Of a stretch of 5,983 nt of DNA, positions 1 through 5,983 are shown piece by piece; the first letter of the stretch is position 1, and every line of letters starts with the position of its first letter. The notes beneath the pieces are model-generated. The model did not search any database, was not told the origin of the DNA, and saw only the letters and a program-made list of their open reading frames with translations. A program made the translations under genes and the position numbers. Location of the stretch: the NCBI GenBank assembly GCA_029240475.1, contig JAREAF010000205.1, positions 1-5,983 of the forward strand. Reading direction: 5' to 3'. This DNA comes from Rhodospirillales bacterium (lineage in GTDB: Bacteria > Pseudomonadota > Alphaproteobacteria > JAREAF01).

Positions 1-1
1 G

Positions 2-523
2 CCCAAGGCCTTTGCAGAGCTGTGGAAACTTGCCGAGGCGGTGGCGCGCGAGACGGGCGGCGATCCCCGGTATGTGTTCGATGCGTGCGGGCTGCTCCTC
101 GAGCGGCGGCCATCGCCTTGGACCTATTTCTGCAGCCCACGCAATGCGCTCACATGGGCGAGCACGGGCGGGGACGGCGTTCACTTCGGCCTGCTCCAGC
201 TTGATGAGGTCGCGCCGGAGCGCGCGCCCATCGTGATGACCGTCCCCCTGTCCGACGCCCGCAATGTCGTGGTCGCCGAGGGCTTCGCGGAGTTCCTCGG
301 CCTCGGCTATCACGTCGGGTGGTTTTCGCTGGAGCAGCTCGCGTACGATCCGGCCTGGACCGCGGAGTATTTTGCGAAAGCAGAGCGGGAGCCCGACTGC
401 GAAGCCGTCCTGAAACGGATTCGCAGCAGTCTTCGGCTGAAGCCCGTGCCGCTCAACCTAGACCGCATCCTGCAGCTCAAGAATAAGTACCTGTCACTCG
501 TGCAACTGCCTGACGAAGCCTAG
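2..523 (+). CDS. Uncharacterised protein, 3' part (5' end outside window)
   Basis: The frame is open from the left edge to a TAG at 521-523, giving 173 visible residues. Codons before the GTG at 41 (reading PKAFAELWKLAEA) continue in frame and look like normal helical protein, so that GTG is probably internal and the true start lies upstream. The visible part looks like a soluble globular protein: no membrane segment is apparent. The most recognisable stretch is WTYFCSPRNALTWASTGGDGVHFGLLQ, split here as WTYFCSPRNALTW followed by ASTGGDGVHFGLLQ. Next come PIVMTVPLSD, then NVVVAEGFAEFLGLGYHVGWFSLEQLAYD, and a charged tail ending in QLPDEA. The motif reminds me of families of unknown function sometimes grouped near SMI1/KNR4 (SUKH)-like proteins, but I cannot assign it. 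The gene converges on the methyltransferase with a 45-bp gap. The coding call is fairly sure; the function is unknown. Confidence 0.72.
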   Translation, partial: PKAFAELWKLAEAVARETGGDPRYVFDACGLLLERRPSPWTYFCSPRNALTWASTGGDGVHFGLLQLDEVAPERAPIVMTVPLSDARNVVVAEGFAEFLGLGYHVGWFSLEQLAYDPAWTAEYFAKAEREPDCEAVLKRIRSSLRLKPVPLNLDRILQLKNKYLSLVQLPDEA

Positions 524-528
524 CTGTC

Positions 529-549
529 CGCGAGCACGTCGCGCTTCTC
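529..549 (+). terminator. Possible weak terminator after the left-edge gene
   Basis: Six bases after the TAG, CGCGA (529-533) and TCGCG (539-543) form a 5-bp stem around a GCACG loop. The stem is followed by the pyrimidine-rich CTTCTC. It sits in the 45-bp gap between two convergent genes, where a terminator is expected. The stem is short and there is no clean T run, so this is tentative. Confidence 0.25.
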
Positions 550-568
550 TCCGCCCAGATGCCAGGCA

Positions 569-1627
569 TCAACGCCGCGCCTCGATGATAAGATTGAAAG
601 GTGTTTGGGCGGCGCGACGCACCGAACCCAGTCCGGCGGACCTCAACACCTCCTCGAGCTGCCGTGGTCCCGCTTGAGCGCCCAGAACATGCGTGCCCTT
701 CTCCGAGATCGCGTGCGCACAGCACAAGGTCGTCGAGGCGGAGTAATAGAGTCTGCCCACCGGGTTCATGTTGTCCTCCACACGATCTCCGGCGAAGGGC
801 TCGACCAGCATGAGCGTGCCGTCATCGGCCATGGAACTTGCGGCGTGCCTGGCTGCATCCACGGGTCGACCCATGTCGTGCAAGCAGTCGAAGAAGCAGA
901 TCAGGTCATAGCCGTTCTGCGCGAAGCCATCGGCCTTCGCCACCTCGAAGGTCACGCGGTCCTCGACGCCGGCTTCCCGCGCCACTGCCCGGGCGGCGGC
1001 AATGGATTCCGGGTGGACGTCGAAGCCCCAGAAGCGGCTCTGCGGGTACGCCTTGGCCATCAGCACGGTCGAGTGGCCGTGGCCGCACCCGATATCGGCG
1101 ACCCTCGCCCCTCGGGCGAGTTTCTGGGTGACGCCGGTCAACGCCGGCAGCCATTCCTGGACGAGGCTGCCGTTATAGGAGTTGCGGAAGAACGCGGCCA
1201 CGCCGCAGAAGAGCCGCTCATCGTGCTCACTCCAGCTGACGCCCTCTCCGGTCTTGAAGGCGCTTAGGGCTTTCGGCTCATCGGCCCACATCGAGGCGAC
1301 CACCTGCCAAGCATGCGGGAGGAAGACAGGGCTGGTCTCCTCGGCGAGGATGGTGGCCTGCTCCGGCGTGAGCTCATAGGTGCTCGAGATCGGATGATAG
1401 TCGACATAGCCGCCCGCGACCTGCGCGTTGAGCCACTCGCGGACATAGCGCTCACCGCAGCCGCTGCGGCGCGCCACTTCCGATGAGCTGACGGGGCCGG
1501 CCCCCGCCATCGCCCGGTAGAGGCCCAGCTTGTGACCGAGGCTGACCATCACGCCACCATAGCCGGCCGAGAGGTCGCCGAAGAGACGGCCCACGAGAGC
1601 ATCGAGCTTTTCTTTATCCACCAGCAT
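569..1627 (-). CDS. SAM-dependent methyltransferase with N-terminal winged-helix domain (Rv2258c-like)
   Basis: This 352-residue protein is predicted to transfer a methyl group from S-adenosylmethionine to an unknown substrate in the cytoplasm. Residues about 1-95 form a helical, winged-helix-like region (GHKLGLYRAM, VSSSEVARRSGCGERYVREWLNAQVAGGYVDY in two runs). This kind of domain mediates dimerisation in small-molecule methyltransferases and need not bind DNA. The Rossmann-like catalytic domain follows: motif I VADIGCGHGHS at 176-186, acidic GFDVHPESIAAAR with D203, and FFDCLHDMGRP at 245-255. Further on are VEPFAGDRVEDNMNPVGR at 275-292 and the ending TPFNLIIEARR. The FDCLHDMG, NPVGRLYYS and LGAQAG signatures and the length match the Rv2258c family. 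The ATG at 1627 is chosen because GGAGAT lies 5 bases upstream. The frame stays open to 2173, but that extension is antisense to the regulator gene and lacks family similarity. The gene is divergent from the GlxA-type regulator. The physiological substrate cannot be read from the sequence. Confidence 0.93.
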   Translation of the reverse strand: MLVDKEKLDALVGRLFGDLSAGYGGVMVSLGHKLGLYRAMAGAGPVSSSEVARRSGCGERYVREWLNAQVAGGYVDYHPISSTYELTPEQATILAEETSPVFLPHAWQVVASMWADEPKALSAFKTGEGVSWSEHDERLFCGVAAFFRNSYNGSLVQEWLPALTGVTQKLARGARVADIGCGHGHSTVLMAKAYPQSRFWGFDVHPESIAAARAVAREAGVEDRVTFEVAKADGFAQNGYDLICFFDCLHDMGRPVDAARHAASSMADDGTLMLVEPFAGDRVEDNMNPVGRLYYSASTTLCCAHAISEKGTHVLGAQAGPRQLEEVLRSAGLGSVRRAAQTPFNLIIEARR

Positions 1628-1632
1628 GAATG

Positions 1633-1638
1633 ATCTCC
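1633..1638 (-). promoter_or_regulatory. Ribosome binding site of the methyltransferase gene
   Basis: Read on the minus strand, GGAGAT precedes the ATG at 1627 with a 5-base spacer. It decides the start against the much longer upstream open frame. Confidence 0.7.
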
Positions 1639-1735
1639 ATCGCACTGCGGCGCCCGTCGCGCCGCCGCCGGGAGATTGGCGGTTTGCGCTTCCGCCGGTG
1701 AGTGCGAAACTGGCCAGGAACGGTTCATTCGTGCC

Positions 1736-1740
1736 AGAGG
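1736..1740 (+). promoter_or_regulatory. Ribosome binding site of the GlxA-type regulator gene
   Basis: AGAGG lies 7 bases before the ATG at 1748. It supports this start over the in-frame GTG at 1676, which would add 24 residues unlike the family's N-terminus. Confidence 0.6.
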
Positions 1741-1747
1741 GTTGAGG

Positions 1748-2779
1748 ATGCTTGGGCTTGCGCGGCCGCTGCATGTCAGCCTGATCGCCATTCCCGACGC
1801 CGCGGTCTCGACGCTGACCGGAATCTACGATGTGCTGAACTCGTTCCGGATCCTTGCCGGCGCCGATCCGGCCATTCCGGATGAGCCGCCGTTCAAGGTC
1901 GAGATCGTGGGACCGGCGCCCGGCAGCGTGTCGCTCGCCAGCGGCCTTCCGGTGGAGGTCGGTCGAGCCGTTGCCGACATAGCGGCGACCGACATCGTCA
2001 TCGTGCCCTCGGTGGTGCTCAAGGCCCGCGGCTGGCAAACGGGCCGATACCCGGAGCTGGTGCGCTGGGCGGGGCGGATGCACGACAACGGGGCGCTGTT
2101 GTGCTCGGCTTGCTCGGGTGTGTTCCTGCTGGCCGAGACGGGGCTCTTCGACGGTCAGGAGACCACGGTCCACTGGGGATATGCCGAGGAGTTCGCGCGG
2201 CTGTTCCCGGAGGTGCCGTTGCGCCCCGAGCGGGTCCTCGTGGTGGCCGGCGAACGGGGGCAGCTCGTCAGCTCGGGGGCGTCAATGACCTGGCACGATC
2301 TCGTGCTCTATCTGATCGCCCGGCATGTCGGCGCCGCGGCGGCTCAGACAGTCGCGCGGTTCTTTGCCCTGCAGTGGCACCATGATGGGCTTGCGCCCTA
2401 TGTCGTCTTTCAAGGGCGCAAGGGCCACGGCGATGCGGTCGTGGCGGACGCTCAGCAATGGTTGTCCGTTCACTTCTCGGTTGCCAGCCCGGTCGAGGAA
2501 ATGGTTCGCCGCTCGGGGCTGGCGGAGCGCACCTTCAAGCGGCGCTTCACGGAGGCGACCGGCTTCTCGCCGATCGAATATGTGCAGCGCCTCAGGATCG
2601 AGGACGCCAAGCGTCGGCTCGAACGCACCGATATATCGGCCGATGAGATCAGCTGGCGGGTCGGCTATGAGGATGCGGCCTTCTTCCGCCGCCTGTTCAA
2701 GCGCTTCACTGGAATGACGCCTGGAGCGTACCGCCGACGGTTCCAGGTGCCAGCATTCGCTCGGCCCGGCGGCAAATAG
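1748..2779 (+). CDS. GlxA family transcriptional regulator (DJ-1/PfpI domain plus AraC-type HTH)
   Basis: This 343-residue protein is predicted to be a cytoplasmic DNA-binding regulator. Residues about 8-195 form a DJ-1/PfpI (class I glutamine amidotransferase-like) domain. It begins HVSLIAIPDAAVSTLTGIYDVLNSF, and its nucleophile-elbow-like stretch is LLCSACSGVFLLAETGLFDG with C122, followed by TTVHWGYAEEF. C122 is followed by Ser rather than the His of PfpI proteases. That fits a sensing rather than catalytic role, as usual in this family. Residues about 235-332 form the AraC/XylS DNA-binding domain with two helix-turn-helix units: VEEMVRRSGLAERTFKRRF (249-267) and the stretch around ISADEISWRVGYEDAAFFRRLFKR. 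It ends in the classic FTGMTPGAYRRRF. The length is normal for the family. The ligand is unknown; characterised relatives include ArgR, GbdR and CdhR in amine and amino-acid metabolism. The gene is divergent from the methyltransferase, which is the obvious candidate target besides self-regulation. Confidence 0.94.
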   Translation: MLGLARPLHVSLIAIPDAAVSTLTGIYDVLNSFRILAGADPAIPDEPPFKVEIVGPAPGSVSLASGLPVEVGRAVADIAATDIVIVPSVVLKARGWQTGRYPELVRWAGRMHDNGALLCSACSGVFLLAETGLFDGQETTVHWGYAEEFARLFPEVPLRPERVLVVAGERGQLVSSGASMTWHDLVLYLIARHVGAAAAQTVARFFALQWHHDGLAPYVVFQGRKGHGDAVVADAQQWLSVHFSVASPVEEMVRRSGLAERTFKRRFTEATGFSPIEYVQRLRIEDAKRRLERTDISADEISWRVGYEDAAFFRRLFKRFTGMTPGAYRRRFQVPAFARPGGK

Positions 2780-2819
2780 TGCATCGCCGCCGCTCGCCGC
2801 GTGGCCCAGACAGACCAAA

Positions 2820-2842
2820 GGCCCCGTCCGGAGGACGAGGCC
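2820..2842. terminator. Probable transcription terminator hairpin, possibly bidirectional
   Basis: GGCCCCGTCC (2820-2829) and GGACGAGGCC (2833-2842) pair at nine of ten positions around a GGA loop, with one C/A mismatch. The hairpin starts 40 bases after the regulator's stop codon. On the plus strand no T run follows. On the minus strand the stem is followed by TTTGGTCTGTCT, a weak U-rich tail, so it could stop read-through from the secretion operon, whose last stop is about 180 bases away. The position between convergent genes supports a terminator role. Confidence 0.5.
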
Positions 2843-2942
2843 AGAGCATCGCGAGTAAAGCTGGTTGGGAGGAATTGCCGCCCTGGCTGGGTGCGGCGCT
2901 GACGCTCGCGGGGCGCTGGCCCGCTCGGTCCGAAGGGCAGGT

Positions 2943-2978
2943 CCATTCACCGGCCCCGCAGCCAACAATGTTGAATGG
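2943..2978. repeat. Inverted repeat downstream of the HlyD-type gene
   Basis: CCATTCA (2943-2949) and TGAATGG (2972-2978) are exact inverse copies with a 22-base spacer. The spacer and right arm contain the small palindrome CAACAATGTTG (2963-2973). It begins about 43 bases past the HlyD-type stop when read on the minus strand. No T run follows on either strand, so a 3'-end structure or protein site is possible but unproven. Confidence 0.3.
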
Positions 2979-3021
2979 CGGAATAGCCGATCCTGTTCTC
3001 GCCTAGACTGCCAAGCGAGGC

Positions 3022-4353
3022 TCAGCTTTCCCGGAAGGCACGGCGCATACTGCTGAGGATCGGAGTCGCGAAGTACTCGAACGCCGTGCGCTCGCCCGTC
3101 TCGATGATCACCTCAGCGGACATGCCGGCCATCAGCTTCGCTCCCGGCAGCAAGGCCAGAGATTGAGGGTCCACTTCGACGCGCGCCTGATAGAATGGCT
3201 GATCACCGGGCGTTCGGCCCTCCAGTCGATCCGCTGAAACGTAGGTGACGCGACCAAGCAGGAGAGGCGTGCGGCGCTGATTGAAAGCGTTGAGTCGCAC
3301 TTCCGCCGCCATACCCACCTGAACCAAGTCGATATCATCTGGCTGCAAGCGCGCTTCGATGACCAGGCGATCGCCCGTGGGCAGGAACTCCAAGATGGGC
3401 TGACCTGGAGGGATCACGCCTCCGATCGTGTTATAGTGAAGCTTCACCAGGGTGCCGGGTTGCGGAGCCCGGATGTTCAGCCGGTCGAGGTTGTCGGCCG
3501 CAGCGGTCAGTTTCTGCCGCAGGTCGAAAATCTTGTCCTGCACCTCCCCGAGCTCCTCGACGACCTCGCTGAGATGGCTGACTTGGAGCTGGGCGATCTG
3601 AAGCTGTGCCTCGCCGATGCTCTGGCGGGCGCGCGCCGCCATCCCGATGGTCTCGGCGCGCTCGGCTTCAAGAGCCTTCGCGCTGCGCTGCAATTGCAGG
3701 AGCCGCGGCTTCTTTTCCAGCCCCTTTTCGACCAAGGGCCTGACGCTACTGATCTCCTCCGCGATCAACCGGATCTGGGCGTCTGCGGCGATTCGCTGCG
3801 CCTCCAGCCCCGAGATCTCCTCTCCAAGCTCGGCAATCCGTTGGTTGAGAATTGCCCTCTGGCCCTTGATCTCCTCGCGCCTGGCAACGAAGAGGGCCTG
3901 TTGAGCTTGCCGCAGCGCGACGACCTCGCCCGCCTCTCCGCCGAGCAGCGGATCGGCGAAGTCGATCTGTTCGCTTCCGTCTCGCTCCGCAATGAGGCGC
4001 GCCTCGAGGGCGAGTTGCGAGCGAAGCTGACCTTGAATGAGGTTGAGGCTGGCCCGGGCCCGGGTCCCATCGAGGCGAAGGAGGGTCTGGCCGGCTTCGA
4101 CTGAGGCTCCTTCGGTCACCAGGATCTCGCGAATGATGCCGCCTTCCAGGTGCTGCAAGGTCTTATTGCGGCTGTCGGCACCGACGACGCCTGGTGCGAT
4201 GGCGGCGCCATTCAAGGGCGCCAGAGCCGCCCAGCCACCGAATCCGCCCAAGCAGACGAGAATGACCACAAGGCCGGCGAAGATTCGCCTGTGAGCTCCG
4301 GACAAGATGCGAGGCGGGTTCAACGGGCTCGCCCCGGAAGGTAGATCGGTCAT
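3022..4353 (-). CDS. Type I secretion membrane fusion protein, HlyD/PrtE family
   Basis: This 443-residue protein is the predicted periplasmic adaptor of a type I secretion system, linking the inner-membrane ABC transporter to a TolC-like outer-membrane channel. A short cytoplasmic N-terminus precedes one membrane segment at about 24-46 (IFAGLVVILVCLGGFGGWAA). Then comes the first lipoyl-like half-motif (LQHLEGGIIREILVTEGASV, 67-86). A long heptad-rich helical hairpin spans about 100-290, with EEISGLEAQRIAADAQIRLI and VEELGEVQDKIFDLRQKL as examples. The second lipoyl half is IRAPQPGTLVKL. A beta-barrel region ends in GAKLMAGMSAEVIIETGERT (404-423), close to the HlyD family signature. Length is typical. 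The ATG overlaps the stop of the ABC gene in ATGA (4350-4353). I see no clear Shine-Dalgarno sequence before it, so translation is probably coupled. EmrA-type efflux adaptors are the main alternative, but the partner gene argues for type I secretion. Confidence 0.95.
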   Translation of the reverse strand: MTDLPSGASPLNPPRILSGAHRRIFAGLVVILVCLGGFGGWAALAPLNGAAIAPGVVGADSRNKTLQHLEGGIIREILVTEGASVEAGQTLLRLDGTRARASLNLIQGQLRSQLALEARLIAERDGSEQIDFADPLLGGEAGEVVALRQAQQALFVARREEIKGQRAILNQRIAELGEEISGLEAQRIAADAQIRLIAEEISSVRPLVEKGLEKKPRLLQLQRSAKALEAERAETIGMAARARQSIGEAQLQIAQLQVSHLSEVVEELGEVQDKIFDLRQKLTAAADNLDRLNIRAPQPGTLVKLHYNTIGGVIPPGQPILEFLPTGDRLVIEARLQPDDIDLVQVGMAAEVRLNAFNQRRTPLLLGRVTYVSADRLEGRTPGDQPFYQARVEVDPQSLALLPGAKLMAGMSAEVIIETGERTAFEYFATPILSSMRRAFRES

Positions 4354-5983
4354 GATGGAGCCCGCACGGTTCGCAGCACGGGAGCGGCCGTTGCTGGGCG
4401 TCTAAACTGCGCCATGACCTCCTCACGCGGGCCGAGCGTCTCCAGGATCCCGTCCCGGATCGCGGCCAATCGATCGACTTGCTGCAGGAGGTTTGGTCGA
4501 TGAGAGACGAGGACGACGGTGATCCCCTCCTGCTTGGCGATGGCGAGGGCGCGCATTAAAGCCTCCTCACCCACGGCATCAAGGTTTGAGTTCGGCTCGT
4601 CCAGGAGAAGCAGCCGAGGGCTGCCATAGAGGGCCCGTGCAAGCGCAATCCGCTGGCGCTGCCCACCCGAAAGCTGCACGCCGCCTTCGCCGATCGGCGT
4701 CTCGTATCCCGTCGCAAGCTGCAGGATGAGTTCGTGCACGCCGGCTTTTTTTGCGGCTTCGACGACGAGGAGCGGATTGGGCTCGGACATCCGCGCAATG
4801 TTCTCGGCGACCGTGCCCGCAAGGAGCTGCACATCCTGCGGCATATAGCCGATGTGCCGACCGATATCGGCACGGTCCCAGGACGCGATCTCCGCCCCAT
4901 CCAATCGCACGGAGCCCGACAGCGGGGTCAGGCTTCCCGCAAATAGCCGGATCAGGGTGGATTTTCCAGCCGCCGTCGGGCCGATAATGCCGAGCGACTC
5001 GCCTGCCTCCACTGTGAAAGAGATTCCTTTTAGGATCGGCTGGCGCGCCATGTCGTTGCCGGCGGCATACATCACCTTCTCGGCCGTCAGCCGACCCTCC
5101 GGGCGCGGCAGCGCCAACGGAGTGCGCTCGGTTCCGGCCTCGGCAAGTAGCCGGTGGACCCTGAGCCAGGCCTGCCGGGCCGCCGCCATGCCGTTCCATC
5201 CGGCCAGGACCTGCTCGATTGGCGCCAAACCGCGGGCGGTCATTATCGAGGCGGCGATCATCATGCCCCCGGTGATCTCCTGCTCGATCGCGAGCCAGCT
5301 CCCGACCGCCATGGCGAGGACCTGGATGACGAGGCGAGCGAATTTCGATAGGGCAGAAAGCCCTCCGAGCCGGTCCGAAGCGGCCGCCTGCAGGGCGAGA
5401 ATACGGCCGTTCTGCCTCTCCCACCTCGCAACCAGTGCGGCGATCAGGCCCATCGCCTGGATGGCATCCGCATTGCGTAGATCAGCATTGGCGCGTTGAA
5501 GCGCCGTCAAGCCGGCGACGCCGCTCGCCTGAAGCAAGGAGCGCGTCGTCCAATGCGTGATCGAGGTTAAGAGGAGTAGAATGGCGGCGCCGCCCACGGC
5601 CACCCAGCCGAGCGCCGGATGGATGAGGAAGGCGGCGGCCATAAAGACCGGAACCGTCGGAATGTCGAACAGCGACGTGACACCCGGCCCGCCAAGGAAG
5701 GCGCGGATCTGCGCCAGATCGCCGAGCCCCTGGGCGCCTCGCGCCTCCCCGCGCAGCGACTGGCCAACGCTTGCGGCGAGCACGGGACCTGATAGGCGGG
5801 CCTCGATCAGCATTCCGACGCGTGCGAGAAGCTGGCTGCGCAGCAGCTCGAGCACCGCCATGACGCCCAGCGCCCCGATCGCGACGATCGAGAGCATCAG
5901 CAGCGTATCCGTGCTGCGGCTGGTCAGCACTCGGTCGAACATCTGGAAAGAATAGAGCGGCACCGCCAGGAGAAGCAGGCTTT
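4350..5983 (-). CDS. Type I secretion ABC transporter/ATPase, PrtD family (5' end outside window)
   Basis: This inner-membrane permease-ATPase would power export of a protein directly from the cytoplasm through the HlyD-type partner. The frame runs out of the window at the right edge. Codons before the GTG at 5961-5963 read SLLLLA and join it as LLLLAVPLYSFQMFDRVL, the usual first membrane helix of PrtD proteins. The GTG is therefore an internal Val, and probably only a few tens of residues are missing. Counting from that codon, membrane segments lie near 20-40, 105-133 and 205-245. The ATPase domain has Walker A GPTAAGKST (328-336), Q-loop YMPQDVQLLAGTVAENIAR (373-391, Q376) and signature LSGGQRQRIALARAL (431-445). 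Walker B is LLLLDEP (451-457), the D-loop SNLD, and the H-loop His is H488. All catalytic motifs look intact. The MPQDV..LAGTVAENIAR pattern points to type I protein secretion rather than lipid or drug export. An N-terminal C39 peptidase or C39-like domain cannot be excluded because the N-terminus is missing. Confidence 0.95.
   Translation of the reverse strand, partial: SLLLLAVPLYSFQMFDRVLTSRSTDTLLMLSIVAIGALGVMAVLELLRSQLLARVGMLIEARLSGPVLAASVGQSLRGEARGAQGLGDLAQIRAFLGGPGVTSLFDIPTVPVFMAAAFLIHPALGWVAVGGAAILLLLTSITHWTTRSLLQASGVAGLTALQRANADLRNADAIQAMGLIAALVARWERQNGRILALQAAASDRLGGLSALSKFARLVIQVLAMAVGSWLAIEQEITGGMMIAASIMTARGLAPIEQVLAGWNGMAAARQAWLRVHRLLAEAGTERTPLALPRPEGRLTAEKVMYAAGNDMARQPILKGISFTVEAGESLGIIGPTAAGKSTLIRLFAGSLTPLSGSVRLDGAEIASWDRADIGRHIGYMPQDVQLLAGTVAENIARMSEPNPLLVVEAAKKAGVHELILQLATGYETPIGEGGVQLSGGQRQRIALARALYGSPRLLLLDEPNSNLDAVGEEALMRALAIAKQEGITVVLVSHRPNLLQQVDRLAAIRDGILETLGPREEVMAQFRRPATAAPVLRTVRAPS

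Larger units (their letters stand above)
1628..1747. promoter_or_regulatory. Shared divergent promoter/operator region
   Basis: This 120-bp gap separates the divergent methyltransferase and GlxA-type regulator starts, so it must hold both promoters unless one lies further upstream. Several short dyads are visible. TCGCACT (1640-1646) is the exact inverse of AGTGCGA (1701-1707). GGCGG (1678-1682) and CCGCC (1692-1696) flank TTTGCGCTT. CTGGC (1710-1714) and GCCAG (1733-1737) enclose the palindrome GAACGGTTC (1718-1726). Any of these could be an operator, but short G/C dyads also arise by chance in GC-rich DNA. I could not identify a confident -35/-10 pair on either strand. Confidence 0.55.
2780..3021. 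other. Non-coding gap between convergent genes
   Basis: This 242-bp stretch lies between the stop of the regulator gene and the stop of the HlyD-type gene. Short open frames cross it on both strands, but none shows a recognisable domain or a convincing ribosome binding site, so I call no gene. It contains a strong hairpin at 2820-2842 and an inverted repeat at 2943-2978. Confidence 0.6.

Noticed and set aside
558..570. Perfect palindrome GATGCCAGGCATC at the end of the methyltransferase gene
   Set aside because: A one-base centre leaves only about four pairs in a real hairpin, no T run follows, and it overlaps the last codons, so chance is the simplest explanation.
605..1267. 220-residue open frame on the plus strand
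   Set aside because: It lies wholly antisense to the methyltransferase and shows no family motif; long antisense frames are expected in GC-rich codon-biased genes.
1628..2173. N-terminal extension of the methyltransferase frame by 182 residues on the minus strand
   Set aside because: It is antisense to the well-supported GlxA-type gene, has no recognisable domain, and the internal ATG at 1627 has a good ribosome binding site and gives the family's normal length.
2282..2968. 228-residue open frame on the minus strand
   Set aside because: It is mostly antisense to the AraC-type DNA-binding domain, has no motifs, and runs into the non-coding gap.
2779..3006. 75-residue plus-strand open frame in the convergent gap
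   Set aside because: The composition is Arg/Pro/Gly-rich, the start overlaps the regulator's stop codon, and it reads through both inverted repeats with no recognisable domain.
3436..4104. 222-residue open frame on the plus strand, rich in Leu, Asp and Arg
   Set aside because: It is the mirror of the adaptor's coiled coil; the repetitive composition reflects the heptads on the other strand.
4579..5424. 281-residue open frame on the minus strand within the ABC gene
   Set aside because: It is a shifted frame of the transporter, with Arg/Gly/Pro-rich low-quality sequence and no domain, while the main frame carries all ATPase motifs.
5961..5963. GTG as the start of the ABC transporter
   Set aside because: Codons upstream to the window edge are open and complete the typical first membrane helix, so this is an internal valine and the gene is truncated by the window.

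Overview
The window is GC-rich DNA with densely packed genes and G/C-ending codons. The style fits an alphaproteobacterium, possibly Rhizobiales. That assignment rests on composition and gene families only, since no rRNA or other marker gene is present. The window holds five protein-coding genes, two of them cut by the window edges. I see no RNA gene, insertion sequence, CRISPR array or origin.

Left part (1-1627): the 3' end of a plus-strand gene of unknown function occupies 2-523 and carries a distinctive ASTGGDGVHF motif. It converges on a minus-strand gene (569-1627) for a class I SAM-dependent methyltransferase. This enzyme has a winged-helix-like N-terminal domain and resembles the Mycobacterium tuberculosis Rv2258c family.

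Middle (1628-2779): a 120-bp gap with several short dyads separates the methyltransferase from a divergent plus-strand gene (1748-2779). That gene encodes a GlxA-type regulator: a DJ-1/PfpI-like domain followed by an AraC-type DNA-binding domain. The layout suggests that the regulator controls its own gene and the methyltransferase from the shared gap. This is inference.

Right part (2780-5983): a 242-bp non-coding gap between convergent genes contains a strong hairpin and a second inverted repeat. Beyond it lies a minus-strand pair transcribed inward from the right edge. First comes a type I secretion ABC transporter of the PrtD kind, whose 5' end is outside the window. Its stop codon overlaps the start of a HlyD/PrtE-type membrane fusion protein in an ATGA overlap. 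The two would form the inner-membrane and periplasm-spanning parts of a type I secretion system. The outer-membrane partner and the secreted substrate are not in the window.

I found no convincing undescribed system. The most interesting points are the divergent regulator/methyltransferase pair, the uncharacterised protein at the left edge, and the question of what the type I exporter secretes.
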